Shown here: positions 35,111-48,212 of the stretch, in pieces
Layout: every line of letters begins with the position of its first letter
How positions within the stretch are numbered: position 1 is the first letter of the stretch
Assembly (NCBI GenBank): GCA_035235625.1
Contig: CP141142.1
Location: 14,786,995-14,850,994 of the forward strand
Direction of reading: 5' to 3'
DNA length: 64,000 nucleotides
From: Saururus chinensis
Taxonomy: Eukaryota > Streptophyta > Magnoliopsida > Piperales > Saururaceae
Notes under the pieces: generated by a model
What the model was told of the DNA's origin: nothing
The model's input: the letters and a program-made list of their open reading frames with translations, nothing else
The model's database searches: none
Translations under genes and position numbers: made by a program

Positions 35111-36239
35111 CATACCACATTCTAAGGGTTGTTGAACAAAAAGTAGGTAAGCAACATAAGGATGGGGAACATCAATCAGGGTTGCCTTATCCACCCCAGT
35201 TCATTAGTTGATTAGAAGAAATGTCATGCCCATAGTTTTGTAGTTGTGTTCTTAGAAACACACTTTTTGATACATGTCATGTTATTATCTAAAATCAGAT
35301 ATGCATATCGTGTTATCAATAACATGACCTAATTGGAGTTCGTATTGTTGATAACACAAACTGTTGATCAATGTATATTGTTCATATTGTCTGATGTATA
35401 TATATCATGTAATAGGAACCTCGATTAAAGGGATAATGTGTTACCAATTACACAATAAAAAATGGCTTACAAAGAATATAACAAATTTTTTTGTACTACT
35501 TATACATTGTAAGAGAGAAATGACACAGAGATGCACTGCAGAAATAATTATCATATTACATACTGAAAAAATATTAATACAAATTGTCCAATAAACGATA
35601 GACAATAAGTTGTGTAAATGAATATATGATACTCTAATTCGTCATTTGTCTAGGAAATGAAAATATTGTCTATCGTGCAATCAATATCATGATTCAAAAA
35701 CATGACTATCGAGTGAAGGCACATATCATGTTAATTACAGCACAATAACTGTATTTAATGATATCGATAACAGGACAAAAAAAATAACTTATTCATACCT
35801 AAATTACCCCTTGACAAAGCATTAACTCCATTTTCTTTTGATTCCCTGGTTCGTGTGCTCTACACCAATTTTTGACATAGCACTTACTTCACCTTTGGCT
35901 TCCTCTCAACAAAGATAAAGCTTAAGATCCATGAGTAAATAACCAGTCGGTGCCCACCTCTTGCCCCTCTAAGGAACCTAGCCGAAGGTCAGCGGGTAAC
36001 GCTCCGGAGGTGGTGCCTAACATTGCAGAATCTTAGTTCCATATCTAACGATATCCTAGTGGCGACTATTGACTAGCGAGCTTCGACTATTGGCATCCTA
36101 CTGCCAATTTCCACCTTTGGACAACCGATTGTGGACTTCTTATATTAAGGAAATATAATCGCGGTCTATTGCACACAATCATTGTCCACGAGCACGGTCT
36201 CATTAGACACCAAAAACATTGCATCTGAGACTGGGACAT
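35111..36239. mobile_element. MULE-derived and intergenic segment (start of unit 2)
   Basis: Colinear with 200-1,380, including the palindromic GTTATC-AATAAC motifs near 35,310. No open gene is seen. Like unit 1 it lacks the Ulp1-like relic found at 60,037-60,590. Confidence 0.5.
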
Positions 36240-37030
36240 TGATATAATGCCCAACTATGACTATCATGGTTGGCATGGTGGCTGATAGGGGAGTGGTGGT
36301 GGATGGCAGAACAGCAATAGATCAGATGGGAGGGAGGGAGTGGGCCAGCTGGTCACTAGTGTGTCAAGAAGGAGAGGGGAGGTGGGGTCAGACTGGCAGC
36401 CAACATAAAATTAGGTGGTGGTGGGCAGAATGGCAGCAAACTGGATGGGGGGAGGGAGTGGCTGGCCACTGGAAAATGTAGAGGGAGATGAGGGCGAGTG
36501 GAGAAGGGATTGGGCAGTGGTTGGCAGGGAAGGGAGGTGGTGGAGGGCCAGAGGGTTGGCATGGTCAAGGTGGTAGCCAGTGGGAGAGGAAGAAGTGGAG
36601 AGTAGAGTGGTGATAGACTGGCCCCTTGAAAGTGGAGAGGGATTGGGTAGAAGGAGTCGGGGTGGTGGCTGCTGAGAGTGCAAAGTGGAGAGGGATAGAG
36701 GGGCAGGGTTGGGGTAGCGGCTAGAGGGAAAGGAGGTGGTTGAGGGCTGAGTGGTGGTGTACTCTAGAAAAGAATGATGGAGTGGGTGGCCTCTTTGGAA
36801 TGGAGAAGGAAATGAGGGCGAGCCGGTAATAGGAGGCAGCATCATCTTGGCGGGCTATAAGAGAAGGAGGTGGTGGAGGGAGAGGGGAGGAGAGTCGGGG
36901 TGGTGACCAGTAGGAGCCCCAATGGAGGGGTGGACTAGAGGCCGTAAGGGAGGGAGGGAGTGGGTGGGTTGGAGAGTCGAGAGTGGCTGGAATTGTAAAA
37001 GGATGGGGGAGGGTTATAAGAAAATGGGGT
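36240..37030. repeat. G-rich minisatellite-like tract, unit 2
   Basis: Full-length version without the solo LTR; the single GCATC empty site is at 36,839-36,843. Proline/serine-rich minus-strand frames are low complexity. Confidence 0.75.
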
Positions 37031-38770
37031 TTCATCTCCATCAATCATTTAAATGATTAATCAAAATTAGGGTTTTCACAAGCTGGAACCAAACAGAATA
37101 GTAAAGAAATTAATTCCTTAACTCATGAAACCGAATGAGAACCAAATTGAACCAAATCAACTTTTTGGTGCATCCCTACCTTTAAATGCTGTCCCTCACA
37201 ACTAACTATGATAACTTGTAAGCTTAGAATCTCCTAAAGTATTTTAAAGTGCCACTTTTTCCCTTTTGCCTTTCCCTTTAAGCCTATAAGAAACTTTCTA
37301 AAAAGGTAAATACTTTTTTTTAACTTAAGGACTAGCTGAACGGCTTATTAGGAGTTTTGTGACCAAGTCCTAATTATTAGTTTGTGAAATATGTGTATGA
37401 TATAGACAAACCAAGAAAAATAAAGTGTTTCTAATTTATAATTAAGATACAAGATATATCTTCCCTTTTTATAAAAAATTCAGTAATTTTATTCCATTCA
37501 ATGAGCCTAATTCCAAAATATTCTAATGAGATTTTAAAGTCAAATTAGCAAGCAAAAATAAAAGAATATTTACAAAGAAACCCAACTAAAAGAAAAACCA
37601 CAGGACACTCTATCCAGATCAACTATATACATTATGTAAACTTTGAGATTCTAACGTTATTGATTACAAAGAAAGGATACTCATTTTTCTTCAAATGGTT
37701 GGTTCTTCACACCACTCTTAAATTTTACATCAATCTCATTGGTTGTTTACTTGCACTAGTTCAATCTTCTTTTATTTGTCCTTTTCAATCAATGTAGATA
37801 TTTTATCTCTTCCTTTAAAATAAATCTTTTATTCTCCTTTATATTTTCAACAATAATATTTATCAAATAACATGTGTTATATGTGTTTTTGTGCCCTCAT
37901 CTTATCTCTAAAGACACTTTTGATTAAAGTGGACACTTTCTTCCTTTAAAAGATTAATTCTTTAAAAAAGTCCATTAGAACAACTCCACGCAAATTCTCT
38001 AAATTTTTAAAATCCTTTTATCTCCATTTCATCACGTCCCAAACCCTTTTTATAGACTCTCCAAACTCTTATAGGGAACATGACTCTAACTATAAATCCA
38101 ACTCAAATTGGAAAAGCCTAAATTAGTAAACTCTACGCTCCATCAATTGATCGTTCAAGAGGGTGATCGATTGATTCTCATTCTATGACATTACGACTCT
38201 TATATCAATTAATCTCTCGACTATACAATCAATTAATAAACTCTTAGTTCCGCTTAAAAATGGGAGTTTTTAGGTGTCAATTAATCATTTTCAAAGTGAT
38301 CGATCAATCTTCTATATTTTAGATATTTTGCTACAATTCATAACGGATCGATCTTTCTTATTAAGCTGTCAATCGTTTTGAGTAGGTTTTTCATTTTTCA
38401 ATATAAAAACCTAAAATTTTCATCATTTTTTCACCTAAATTTTTTTTTACCTTAAAGTATATATATGTGATGTGTGAAGTGTTTTAACATGAGAAAACAT
38501 AGATCAAAGTCTTCCTTTAGCTTCATCTATAGACTTACACTAACTCTAAATTATACATAAATGATATTATTTTGATCATGGAAATAAACTAATATATGAT
38601 ATAAAAACACTTATATTATTAGACTAACCCAACCCTATAAAGGCGGACGAGAAGTCTATGCCCAAAAATTTATAAACATAACCCATATTTTTCCTAACTA
38701 GGTAGGGTCGAGCTCGGGCACTTGTCCATTGTCATAAATATGTTGGTTAGCAAATGTACTTGTCCATTGT
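37031..38770. other. AT-rich upstream region, unit 2
   Basis: Colinear with 4,341-6,162, then broken at about 38,760. A 13-bp word CTTGTCCATTGTC at 38,721-38,733 is repeated at 38,759-38,771, immediately before a short TA repeat homologous to the one in copy 1 intron 2. About 0.9 kb present in unit 1 (6,163-7,090: promoter, exons 1 and 2) is missing here. Confidence 0.75.
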
Positions 38771-39567
38771 CTATATATATATATATATATATATAGACAG
38801 ACAAAAAAAGATGCATGCTTAAAAGATCTTAGGCTCACGCACAACTCTATAGGCTGTTGAATTTATACCCAATAGTGGCTTACGTTACATAGGCCGTCAA
38901 ATTTTAATTTAATGGCCCAAAACATCTAGGCTCACATTGTCGCGCATGAGCCATGACTCTTTTAAGCTATATACGATTTTGTTTATAAGTGCCTAGGCTC
39001 ATGCACAACGGCATGAGCCGATACCTTTTGGGACGTTGGATTGATATTTGATTATCCAAAGAGCCTCATCTCATGACCTAACGTGTGAACCCAAAGTTTA
39101 AAACAGCTTGGGCGCACATGCGATGGCCTAAGCGGCACACCTCATCTTTTAAATTTGATGGCGGTAGCTCTACCATAGAAAACGTAGTCCCCAATATCTC
39201 ACAGTCTATGTTTTTTCTAAATACTCCATCTATAGTTTATTTAAGTATTCTATTTAGTTTTCAAAATGTACTCACGGGATTGAGTTCCTCAATGGCCTCT
39301 CAATCCCGTGGCCGATATGCACTGAGAGCATATACACAGCATGTTTGACCACACTTATTTTGGATCTAGGGATGGCCCACTACACGGAACGTAAGTGTGT
39401 TAACAGGTAACATAAATAATTTATTGCTTCAGAGAGGGCCTTCACAACAAGGGGCCCACCGAAATAGGTCTCACTGAGACGTGGGTTTCCCCATATAAAA
39501 TGCTGAGGTAGACGGGTCGAACGAGCCCTTTGTTGTTAACGCGAATTATTTTTACCTGATTAAGCAG
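38771..39567 (+). other. Remnant of TPS copy 2 intron 2
   Basis: Begins with a (TA)n run and follows copy 1 intron 2 to the acceptor AG at 39,566-39,567. Part is unlike copy 1 (39,010-39,270). It lacks the MITE found at 7,671-7,837. A short frame at 39,085-39,348 has no recognisable similarity. Confidence 0.6.
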
Positions 39568-42500
39568 ATGCTTTTAAGCAATTCACTGATGGGAAAGGAA
39601 GATTTCGCCCACAACTATGGAATGATGCCAGAGGACTGTTGGCCTTGTACGACGCGTCACAACTTGGAATTGAAGGAGAGGATTTTCTAGACAAGGCAAA
39701 AGAGTTTTCAATGGAACGACTGCAATCTTCAACACTTTTCATGGAGCCCAATCTGGCCGAGGAGGTTAGCATCGCGTTGCGTACTCCTCTTCACATGAGC
39801 GTTCCAATGCTCAATGCTAGGCAGTACATCCATACCGTGCGACCAACAGACGGAACTACTAGCCTTTTTGTTGAATTGGCCAAGCTAGACTTTGACATGT
39901 GCAGGTCCTTGCATCAGAATGAATGGCAACAGGTCTCAAGGTACGTCAATTTTATTGCAACTACGATTATGATTACTTTGTTTTCAAACTGCTGGTGAAA
40001 TGCTTTTCTTCTTTTTTGATTTTAGATGGTGGAGAGACTTGGGCATAAGGCAAGAACTAAGCTTTGCTAGGGACGAGTTGATGGAATGGTTCATGTGGTC
40101 TCTAACAACATGCTCCGACCCGAGATTATCAAATTATAGAGCGGAACTGACCAAGATCATTGCACTACTATTTATTGTGGATGACTTATTTGATGTGTAT
40201 GGAACACTTGACCAGCTGATTCTATTTACTGAAGCAGTCAACAGGTGAGAGATCTCAAATACTATCTCGTTCCCACTTTAATAGTCCAGAATAATTTATT
40301 TCGAAAATCAACTAGCACTATTAATGTAGGACGGAGAGAATATAACTGTTCATAGGCTAAGAGAAGTGTTAGTTAAAACTCAAGCTGTTAGGGATCGATG
40401 GACTAAATTAATAATACTTGTTCATATTAACCACAGTAATACTTATTACAAATCATTGCGAGTGAACACAACATGGACCCAAAAACACAACATAAAACTT
40501 TGCTTTCTCTACAATATTGCTAGTTAAGTGTACATACCTTATGGCTTTCCTAAAACTTTTTCAACTCGCCAGTCGAGTCCTGTTTTTGAATGGATGTTGA
40601 CGATCTTCTTACATTTTTTCTACATTAAAACCTTATTGTACCCTTGGATTCGATAGGAAGAAGTCAGTCTCAGGTTATGGGGATTCAATTTTTTCAGTCC
40701 AATCTAAGGCTTAAATAAAGTTTTGGTATAGTGAGAGTGCAGTCCCAATAATATTATTTTCCTTTTTCAAAATAGAAAATGATATTTCTACACTACTTTC
40801 TCTGTACTAAAACCTTGCTTCTGCCTGTTTGATTAAGATAAAAAAAGTTGGCCTCCTTGTTGTCACATAAAACTACTTTTCTATGTCCAATTGAAGGCTA
40901 GAGTAAGCTTTTAGAGTAGAAAAAGTAAAATCAAAATATCAACATCCTTTTAAAATACGGCTCCTACATGTGTGTGGGGTATGCTTCGAAACATTTATAT
41001 ATTCTTCAGATGTTAATTTTAATATATCAGTGTCATTCAGATGGGACGTGGAAGCAACTGATGGGCTCCCACAATGCATGAGGATGATCTTTTCGGTTCT
41101 TTCTAATACAATTGAGCATATATCTCGCCTGATCATGAAAGAACATAGCAGGGATCCCACACCTGTGTTAAGGAAATCGGTAATATACTAAATTGCCAAC
41201 ATGGAGAATGACTCATATAGTACTAGCTATGGGTGCTGTGTTTTACAATAACAAAAATGTTAGATCCGATTGTAAAAATCACACTGCAAAACCGATTTAT
41301 CCATCACCACCGTATCCTGACACGGTGGACTCCCGCAAATCAACGAATGGGAGCATTGTGTGGGTTTTGCAGTGTGGCTTTTGTAATGAGGTATATGTTT
41401 GCTCATTTATAATTGAGTACATCTAATGCATTATAACTCCCTTTTTACATTTAGTGGGCGACTCTATGCAAGGCATTTCTACGGGAGGCAAGATGGTTTA
41501 CTCGTGGGAAGGTGCCACATAGTCTAGAGTACCTAGAAAATGGAACGATTAGTTGTGGTGCTCCAGTCATATTGGCTCATTTGTTTTGCATGCTGGGGGA
41601 AAAGCTTTGCAACGAGGCTGTAGAAGATCATGTAAAAGACGTGCCAGCCTTAATCTCATGCCCAGCTGCAATCCTCCGCTTGTGGGATGACTTAAATAGT
41701 GCCAAGGTACGGTTTCAGCACTTCCTAGTTGCAATATAAATACCTCTTTCAATTGAAAAAACAAACAAAAAAGGCTTAAACATTAGATCAATTTAGTGCT
41801 TTCAAGAGACTACAAATTATTACTGTGGTAAATGTCACCAGCAAGCAGCGTACGCTACCTTTCGTGTACTTGGAGTTTGTAGGTGCGAGCCATTCTAAGC
41901 TTTGGCAGAGGTGGGACTGGGGATTGAAATTGGATCACAAACGTAAGGGGTCAAATTTCTTGGTAATTTGTAATTTTCAACCAGCAGTTAGTTGTGGAAC
42001 CAATTGAGATACAGATACCACCTTTGACCCATCTCATTGGGATCATTCTAGTAAATTTGACTCATCCATTTCACGTCATTTAATTTCAACTATTAAAACA
42101 CGGTGAAGTTTTAACCGGCCCTCATAAGTGACCGAAAATTTACATGAACGGATGAACACTACCTTCGTGTTTACCCATCCTCCCTCCCTACACAACCTTG
42201 ATTAGATGATCTAATAGATCCATCTGGAGCATGTCAATCAACGGCCCTGCACTCTCCTCTATGATAGTTGATATACACCAAACCCATGTGTCCAATAAAA
42301 CCCTCGACTCAAGTTTTAGCTGGATAAAATATGTAGGCCTCACATAAAACTCAGGTAGGCCCACATATTCGATCGAACTAAAACTAGTTGGAGGGATGTT
42401 ATGGACATATTTGTTGGGTAGTATATTTTTTCCTCCTCTATTAACAATATTTTTCTCTATATTTGAAGTACAAAAACCAAGAAGGTTACGATGGATCATT

Positions 42501-42762
42501 TGTGGATTGCTACTTGAAGGAAGCTGGCAGCTCATCGTCACGTGACACTGCAGATAGACATATCAAGTATTTGATCGATAGAGAATGGAAGAAACTAAAC
42601 AAGGAGTGCCTATTTTCTAAGCATTTCACTTCCCGTTCACTCAAGGCTTCTCTAAACATGGCTCGAATGACACATTATGCATATAATAACAATGATGCTC
42701 CCCTCGATGTAGCTCTAGAAGGGCATCTTAATTTGCTCCATGAGGATAATATCAATGTATGA
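39568..42762 (+). pseudogene. 5'-truncated terpene synthase, copy 2 (exons 3-7 open)
   Basis: Best-preserved relic of the TPS family. Exons: 3, 39,568-39,940 (373 bp); 4, 40,026-40,244 (219 bp); 5, 41,041-41,179 (139 bp); 6, 41,455-41,706 (252 bp); 7, 42,469-42,762 ending in TGA. Splice phases match and I see no stop or frameshift across about 424 codons. Conserved blocks: [51 protein letters not shown] (the DDxxD motif), TEAVNRWDVEATDG, EYLENGTIS and LWDDLNSAK. Exon 7 starts YKNQEGYDGSFV where the family normally has DENQ-, so the Glu of the NSE/DTE motif is replaced. Exons 1-2 (about 150 residues, including any transit peptide) and the promoter are deleted. Nearly the whole catalytic alpha domain is intact in frame; expression would need a new promoter and start. 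Confidence 0.87.
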
Positions 42763-43440
42763 GTTTATGCAAACCCATATACTACAATAACATAACCGTG
42801 AACAAATAAGGGAAGATTGCTTTCAGGACCTTCATTTCATTGCAAATATGTGTTAAATGGAGGTAATTGGTTTGACGGACATACAGACAAGGGTAGTTTG
42901 TTTGATTGTGGCAAACAATAATCCTGCAAAATTTCTGATTTGTGTGACAGACATGTGAAAAAATCATGTGCTATTTCATTACCATTGTTGGATGGGTGTT
43001 CATGTTAGATTTTGATTTGTCTAAGGAGTTTTTTCCATATTACATGGCTGAAGAGCCAAATATTTCATATTTTCTGCTTCTTAACATTAAATGTCTTATT
43101 ACTTACTTTATGACGAAATTGCCTTTAGATTTAAATAAAACCAATCCCTATACAAATCCTCATTAAGGCATAGTGGGCACCCTTCCGATGGAGAGCAACG
43201 GTCGGAGGCAAGGTGGAGTTTGTTGGCGAGAGATGATCGTCGTCAACTCACCGGAAAGCTGTTGGAGATTGTAAAAATAAGTTTTTTTTCATGACAGAAG
43301 CGATTCTAGGTGAAAAAGGCTTCATTTTAACTAATCTGATAATCTTTTAACTAGCATAATAGAGAGGATTGGTATTTGTATTTATTACAATGGAAAGGTA
43401 AACAATGATGACATTTATGTAAGTGGAAAGGTGTAGTTGA
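42763..43440 (+). other. 3' flank of TPS copy 2 and first 70 bp of MULE relic
   Basis: Conserved with 11,050-11,672. From 43,369 it is MULE relic (reads ICIYYNGKV), cut at 43,440 by CACTA element B. No gene is seen. Confidence 0.6.
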
Positions 43441-43445
43441 CACTA

Positions 43446-43830
43446 CAACAAAATGCAGTATTAGCGATGTATTTATTAGCGACGCAAAACTAAGTGTTGC
43501 TAAAAATAACTATTTGCGACGTATAGAGAAGCGTTGCAATAAAGTCAACTATTAGCGACGCATAAATATATATGTCACTAATAATTGACCTATTTGCGAT
43601 GCTTTATACAAACGTTGCTAAAATATATATTTTTTAAATAAAAAAAAATATTATAACTATTAGCGACATTTTTTTAAGTGTCGCTAATATCAATTAGCAT
43701 CACTAATACTTATTAATTATAAATAAAATAAAATAAATTTTTTTAGTAATGTATAGAAATATACATCACTATTAGTAGGTATTAACGACGTATATTTCTA
43801 GACAGTGCTAATAGGATTTATTTCATTTTA
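43446..43830. repeat. Left subterminal repeats of CACTA element B
   Basis: Repeated TTAGCGACGC and GCGTCGCTAA variants in both orientations just inside the CACTA end. Confidence 0.7.
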
Positions 43831-43887
43831 TTTTTTGTTTTTAAAATTAATTTTTAAAAATAAAAAATCATAAAAAATTGAAATTAG

Positions 43888-46800
43888 AGGAGAGAGAGAG
43901 GAGAGGGAGAGAGAGAGAGGGAGGGAGGGAGGGAGAAGGGAGAGCGAGAGAGAAAGAGAGGAGAGGGAGAGAGAGAGAGAGGGAGGGATGGGGAGAGCGA
44001 GGGAGAGAGAGAGGGAGGGAGGGAGAGGGGAGAGGGAGCGAGAAAGAGAGGAGAGGGAGAGGGAGAGAGAAAGAGAGCAGAGGCAAAGAGAGTGTGAGGA
44101 GAGGGAGAGGAGAGAGGGAGAGAGAGGAGAGAGGGAGATTAATTGATTTTAAATTATTTATATATTATTATATTTTAAAAATAAAAAATAAAGTAAATTA
44201 CTATTAGCAACGTATATAAATAATAAAAAATTTAAATTAGAGAGAGATATGTGTAGAGAGAGAGAGGAGGAAGAGACAGAGGAGAGAGAGAGGAAAAGAG
44301 AGAGGAGAGGAAGAGTAATTTTATTTTGATTTTTTAAAATTATTTTATTAATTTTATTTTTTAAAATAAAATAAATAATAATAGCGACGTATATACATGT
44401 ACGTCGCTAGTAGTATATGTATTAGCAACATATAAAATTATTTGTTGCTAATACGTGACATATTATCAATGTATAATAATATACGCCACTAATATGATTT
44501 CTTTTAATTCATTTTTTATTTTTTGAAATTACTTTTAAAGGTTAAAAAATCTTAAAAAATTGAAATTCGAGGAGAGATATTGTGTAGGAGAGGGAGGAGA
44601 GAGAGAGGAGAGGGTGGATAGAGAGGAGAGGAGGAGAGGAGGAGAGAGAGAAGAGGGAGGAGAGAGAGGAGAGGAGGAGAGAGAGAAGAGGGAGGAGAGA
44701 GAGGAGAGGAGGAGAGAGAGAAGAGGGAGGAGAGAGAGGAGAAGAGGAGAGAGAGAGGAGAGGGAGGAGAGAGAGGAGAGGGAGGAGAGAGAGGAGAGGA
44801 GATAGAGAGGAGAGGGAGAGGAGAGGGAGAAGAGAGAGGAGAGGGAGTAGAGAGAGGAGAAGGAAAGTAATTTTATTTTAATTTTTTTAATTTTTCTTTA
44901 TTAATTTTTATATTTTTAAAATAAAAATAAAAAATTAAAATTAGCTACGTATATGATTTCTTTTATACATCGTTAATACATATACTAATAGCAATGTATA
45001 AAATTATATGTCACTTATACGTGGCATATTAGCTACGTATATGATTTCTTTTAATTCTTTTTTATTTTATAAAATTAATTTTAAAGAGAGGAGAGGGGAG
45101 AGAGAGAGGAGAGGGAGAAGACAAAGACGAAGTAGACTAATTTTATTTTAATTTATTTTATTATTTTTTTTATATTTTTAAAATAAAAAATTAAAATAAA
45201 TACTAATAGCGACATATAATTACATATGTCGCTAATATGATTACTTTTATTTTATAAAATTAATTTTAAAGAATAAAAAATCTTAAAAAATTGAAATTAG
45301 AGGAGAGATATTGTGTAGGGAGAGAGGAGAGAGAGAGTAGAGGGAGGAGAGAGGAGAGGAGAGGTAGGAGAGAGAGAGGAGAGGGAGAGAGAGGAGTGGA
45401 GAAGAGAGAGGAAAGGGAGAGGTGAGGGAGGAGAGGAGAGAGGGGAGAGGGAGAGAGAGGAGAGAGGGAGGGGAGGGAACAGAGAGAGAGAGAGAGAGAG
45501 AGTAGAGGGAGGAGAGAGAGTAGAGGGAGGAGAGAGGAGAGGAGAGGGAGGAGAGGGAGGAGAGAGAGAGAGGAGGGGGAGAGAGAGGAGTGGAGAAGAG
45601 AGAGGAAAGGGAGAGGTGAGGGAGGAGAGGAGAGAGGGGAGAGGGAGAGAGAGGAGAGAGGGAGGGGAGGGAACAGAGAGAGAGAGGAGAGAGAGGGAGG
45701 GGAGGGAACAGAGCGAGAGGAGAGAGGGAGGGGAGGGAAGAGAGAGAGAATAGAGAGGGAGGGGAGGGAAGAGAGAGGAGAGGGAGAGGAAAGAGAGGAG
45801 AGAGGGAGAGGAGAGAGAGGGGAGAGGGAGATTAATTAATTTTTAATTTTTTAAATTTTTTTATAAATTATTATATTTAAAAAAAAAATAAATACTATTA
45901 GTGACGTGTAGAAATATACGTCCCTAATAGTAAAGGTATTAGCAATGTATATTATTATACGTTGCTAATAACTACACTATTGACGTCGTATATATCTATA
46001 CGTCGATAATAGTGTTTATTTTTATATTATTTTCTATTTTTAAAATTAATTTTTAAAGTAAAAAATTAAAAAAAATTAAAATTACAGGAGAGAGGGAGGG
46101 AGGGAGGGAAGGAGGAGAGAGAGAGAGGGAGGGAGGGAGGGAAGGAGGAGAGAGGAAGAGGGAGGGAAGGAGGAGAGAGAGAGAGGGAGGGAGGGAGGAG
46201 AAAGAGAGGGAGGGAGGTAAGAGAGAGGAGAGAGAAATAAGAGGGAGGAAATAAAGGGGGAGGGAGCAGTGAGAGGGAGGAAAAAATTTTAATTATAAAT
46301 TATTTTAAAATATATATATAATTAAAAAAATTGGTAGCAGTGATGCATAGCTCTATGCAACGCTACTACATAAGAGTAGTAGCGAATGATAGACTTATGC
46401 ATCGCTACTACCTAGTTTTTTAAATAAAAAATTCAATGAAAGAGAAAGAAGGGGAGGGAGGAGAGAAGAGGGGGGAGGGAGGAGAGAGAGAGGAGAAAGA
46501 GAGGAGAGGGATAGTGGAGAGAGAGAGGAGAGGGAGGGAGAGAGAGAGGAGGAGGGAGAGAAGAGGGAGGTGGGAAGAGAGATAGGGGAGGAGAGGAGAG
46601 GGAAGAGAGAGAGTGATGAGGGAAGAGAGAGAGGATTGGGAAGAGAGAGGGGAGGGAAGAGAGAGAGGGGGAGGGAAGAGAGAGAGAGAGAGAGAGGAGA
46701 TGGAAGAGAGAGAGGGGGAGGGAAGAGAGGGAGAGGAGAGGGAAGAGAGAGAGAGAGAGTAGAGGAGACGGAAGAGAGAGAGAGCATAGGGAAGAGAGAG

Positions 46801-47140
46801 ACAGAGAGGAGAGGGAAGAGAGAGAGAGGGGAAGGATGAGATAGAGAGGAGAGGGAAAAGTGAGAAAGAGAGGAGAGGGGAGGGAAGAGAAAGAGAGAGG
46901 ATAGGGAAGAGGGAGAGGGGAGGGAAGAGAGAGGATAGGGAAGAGGGAGAGGGGAGGGAAGAGAGAGAGGAGAGGGAAGAGAGAGAGAGGATAGGGAAGA
47001 GAGAGAGAGTTGAGGGGAGGGAAGAGAGAGGATAGGGAAGGGAGAGAGGGGGGATGGATGAGAAAGGGAGGAGAGGGAAAAGAGAGAGAGAGAGAGAGAA
47101 GAGAGGGGAGGGAAGAGAGAGGGAGAGGAGCTGGGAGGGA

Positions 47141-47175
<35 letters not shown>

Positions 47176-47935
47176 GAGAGAGAAGAGAGAGAGGGAAGAG
47201 AGATAGAGGGGAGGAGAGAGGAAAGGGAGAGGGGAGGGAAGAGAGAGAGAGGAGGGAGAAGAGAGAGAGGAGAGGGGAGGGAAGAGAGAGAGAGGAGAGG
47301 GGATATGAATTTTTTTTAACAAGAATAAGAGTATTAGCGACGTATACATGTATACGTCGCTAATACTACATTGTATTTGCGACATATATGTTTATACGTC
47401 GCTAATACAATATTATATTCGCGACATATAAATTATACATCGCTCATATACATAGTAATAGCTCTATGTGTCGCTACTACGTAGGAGTAGTAGCGACTGA
47501 TAGACTCATGCGTCGCTACTACCTAATAGCAATAGCGACACATGGTGTTATGCGTCACTACTACACTTAGTAGTAGCAATGCATAGCAATATACGTCACC
47601 ACTACCTAGTTTTTTTTAATAAAAATTCAATGAAAGAGAAAGAAGTGGAGGGAGGAGAGAGAGTTGAGAAAGAGAGGAGAGAGTAAGGAGAGAGAGGGAG
47701 GAGAGAGAGAGGGGAGGGAATAGAGAGGAGGGGTGGGAAGAGAGAGATGATAGGGAAGAGAGAGAGAGGGGAGGGAAGAGAGAGAGAGAGAGGAGGGAAG
47801 AGAGAGAGGAGAGGGAAGAGAGAGAGAGAGAGAGAGGAGAGGGGAGGGAAGAGAGAGAGAGGAGAGGGGGGGGAAGAGAGAGAGGAGAGGATAGGGAAGA
47901 GAGAGAGAGAGAGGAGAGGGGAGGGGATACGAATT
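43888..47935. repeat. Array of GA-rich tracts with AT-rich spacers (CACTA element B)
   Basis: Eight GA-rich tracts: about 43,888-44,140, 44,240-44,320, 44,570-44,865, 45,085-45,130, 45,300-45,835, 46,087-46,285, 46,440-47,310 and 47,640-47,935. Spacers carry TAGCGACG-type motifs and T/A runs. The tract at 45,300-45,835 has internal duplication of a block of about 210 bp (GAGTGGAGAAGAGAGAGGAA at about 45,393 and 45,589). These are the reverse complement of the CT tracts of element A. Glu/Arg- and Ser/Leu/Pro-rich open frames are artefacts. Confidence 0.85.
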
Positions 47936-48103
47936 TTTTTGTTAAAATAGAGTATTAGCGATGTAAACATCTATATGTCGCTAATACTACGTGGTATTAG
48001 CAATATATACATTTATATGTCGCTAAAAAAAATTATATTCATGACGTATAAATTATATATCGCTGATATACGTAGTAATAGTGATGCTCAATGTGATCGT
48101 CGC

Positions 48104-48109
<6 letters not shown>

Positions 48110-48200
<91 letters not shown>

Positions 48201-48210
48201 ATATATATAT
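48110..48210. repeat. (TA)n microsatellite
   Basis: About 100 bp of TA/AT with a GTATGTA interruption near 48,193, at the boundary between the last subterminal-like spacer and the GC-rich island. Confidence 0.95.
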
Positions 48211-48212
48211 GA

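Noticed and set aside
39085..39348. 87-codon frame in the intron 2 remnant of TPS copy 2
   Set aside because: It does not match any TPS exon and has no counterpart frame in copy 1.
46395..47385. 321-codon minus-strand open frame
   Set aside because: Low-complexity translation of GA tracts inside CACTA element B.
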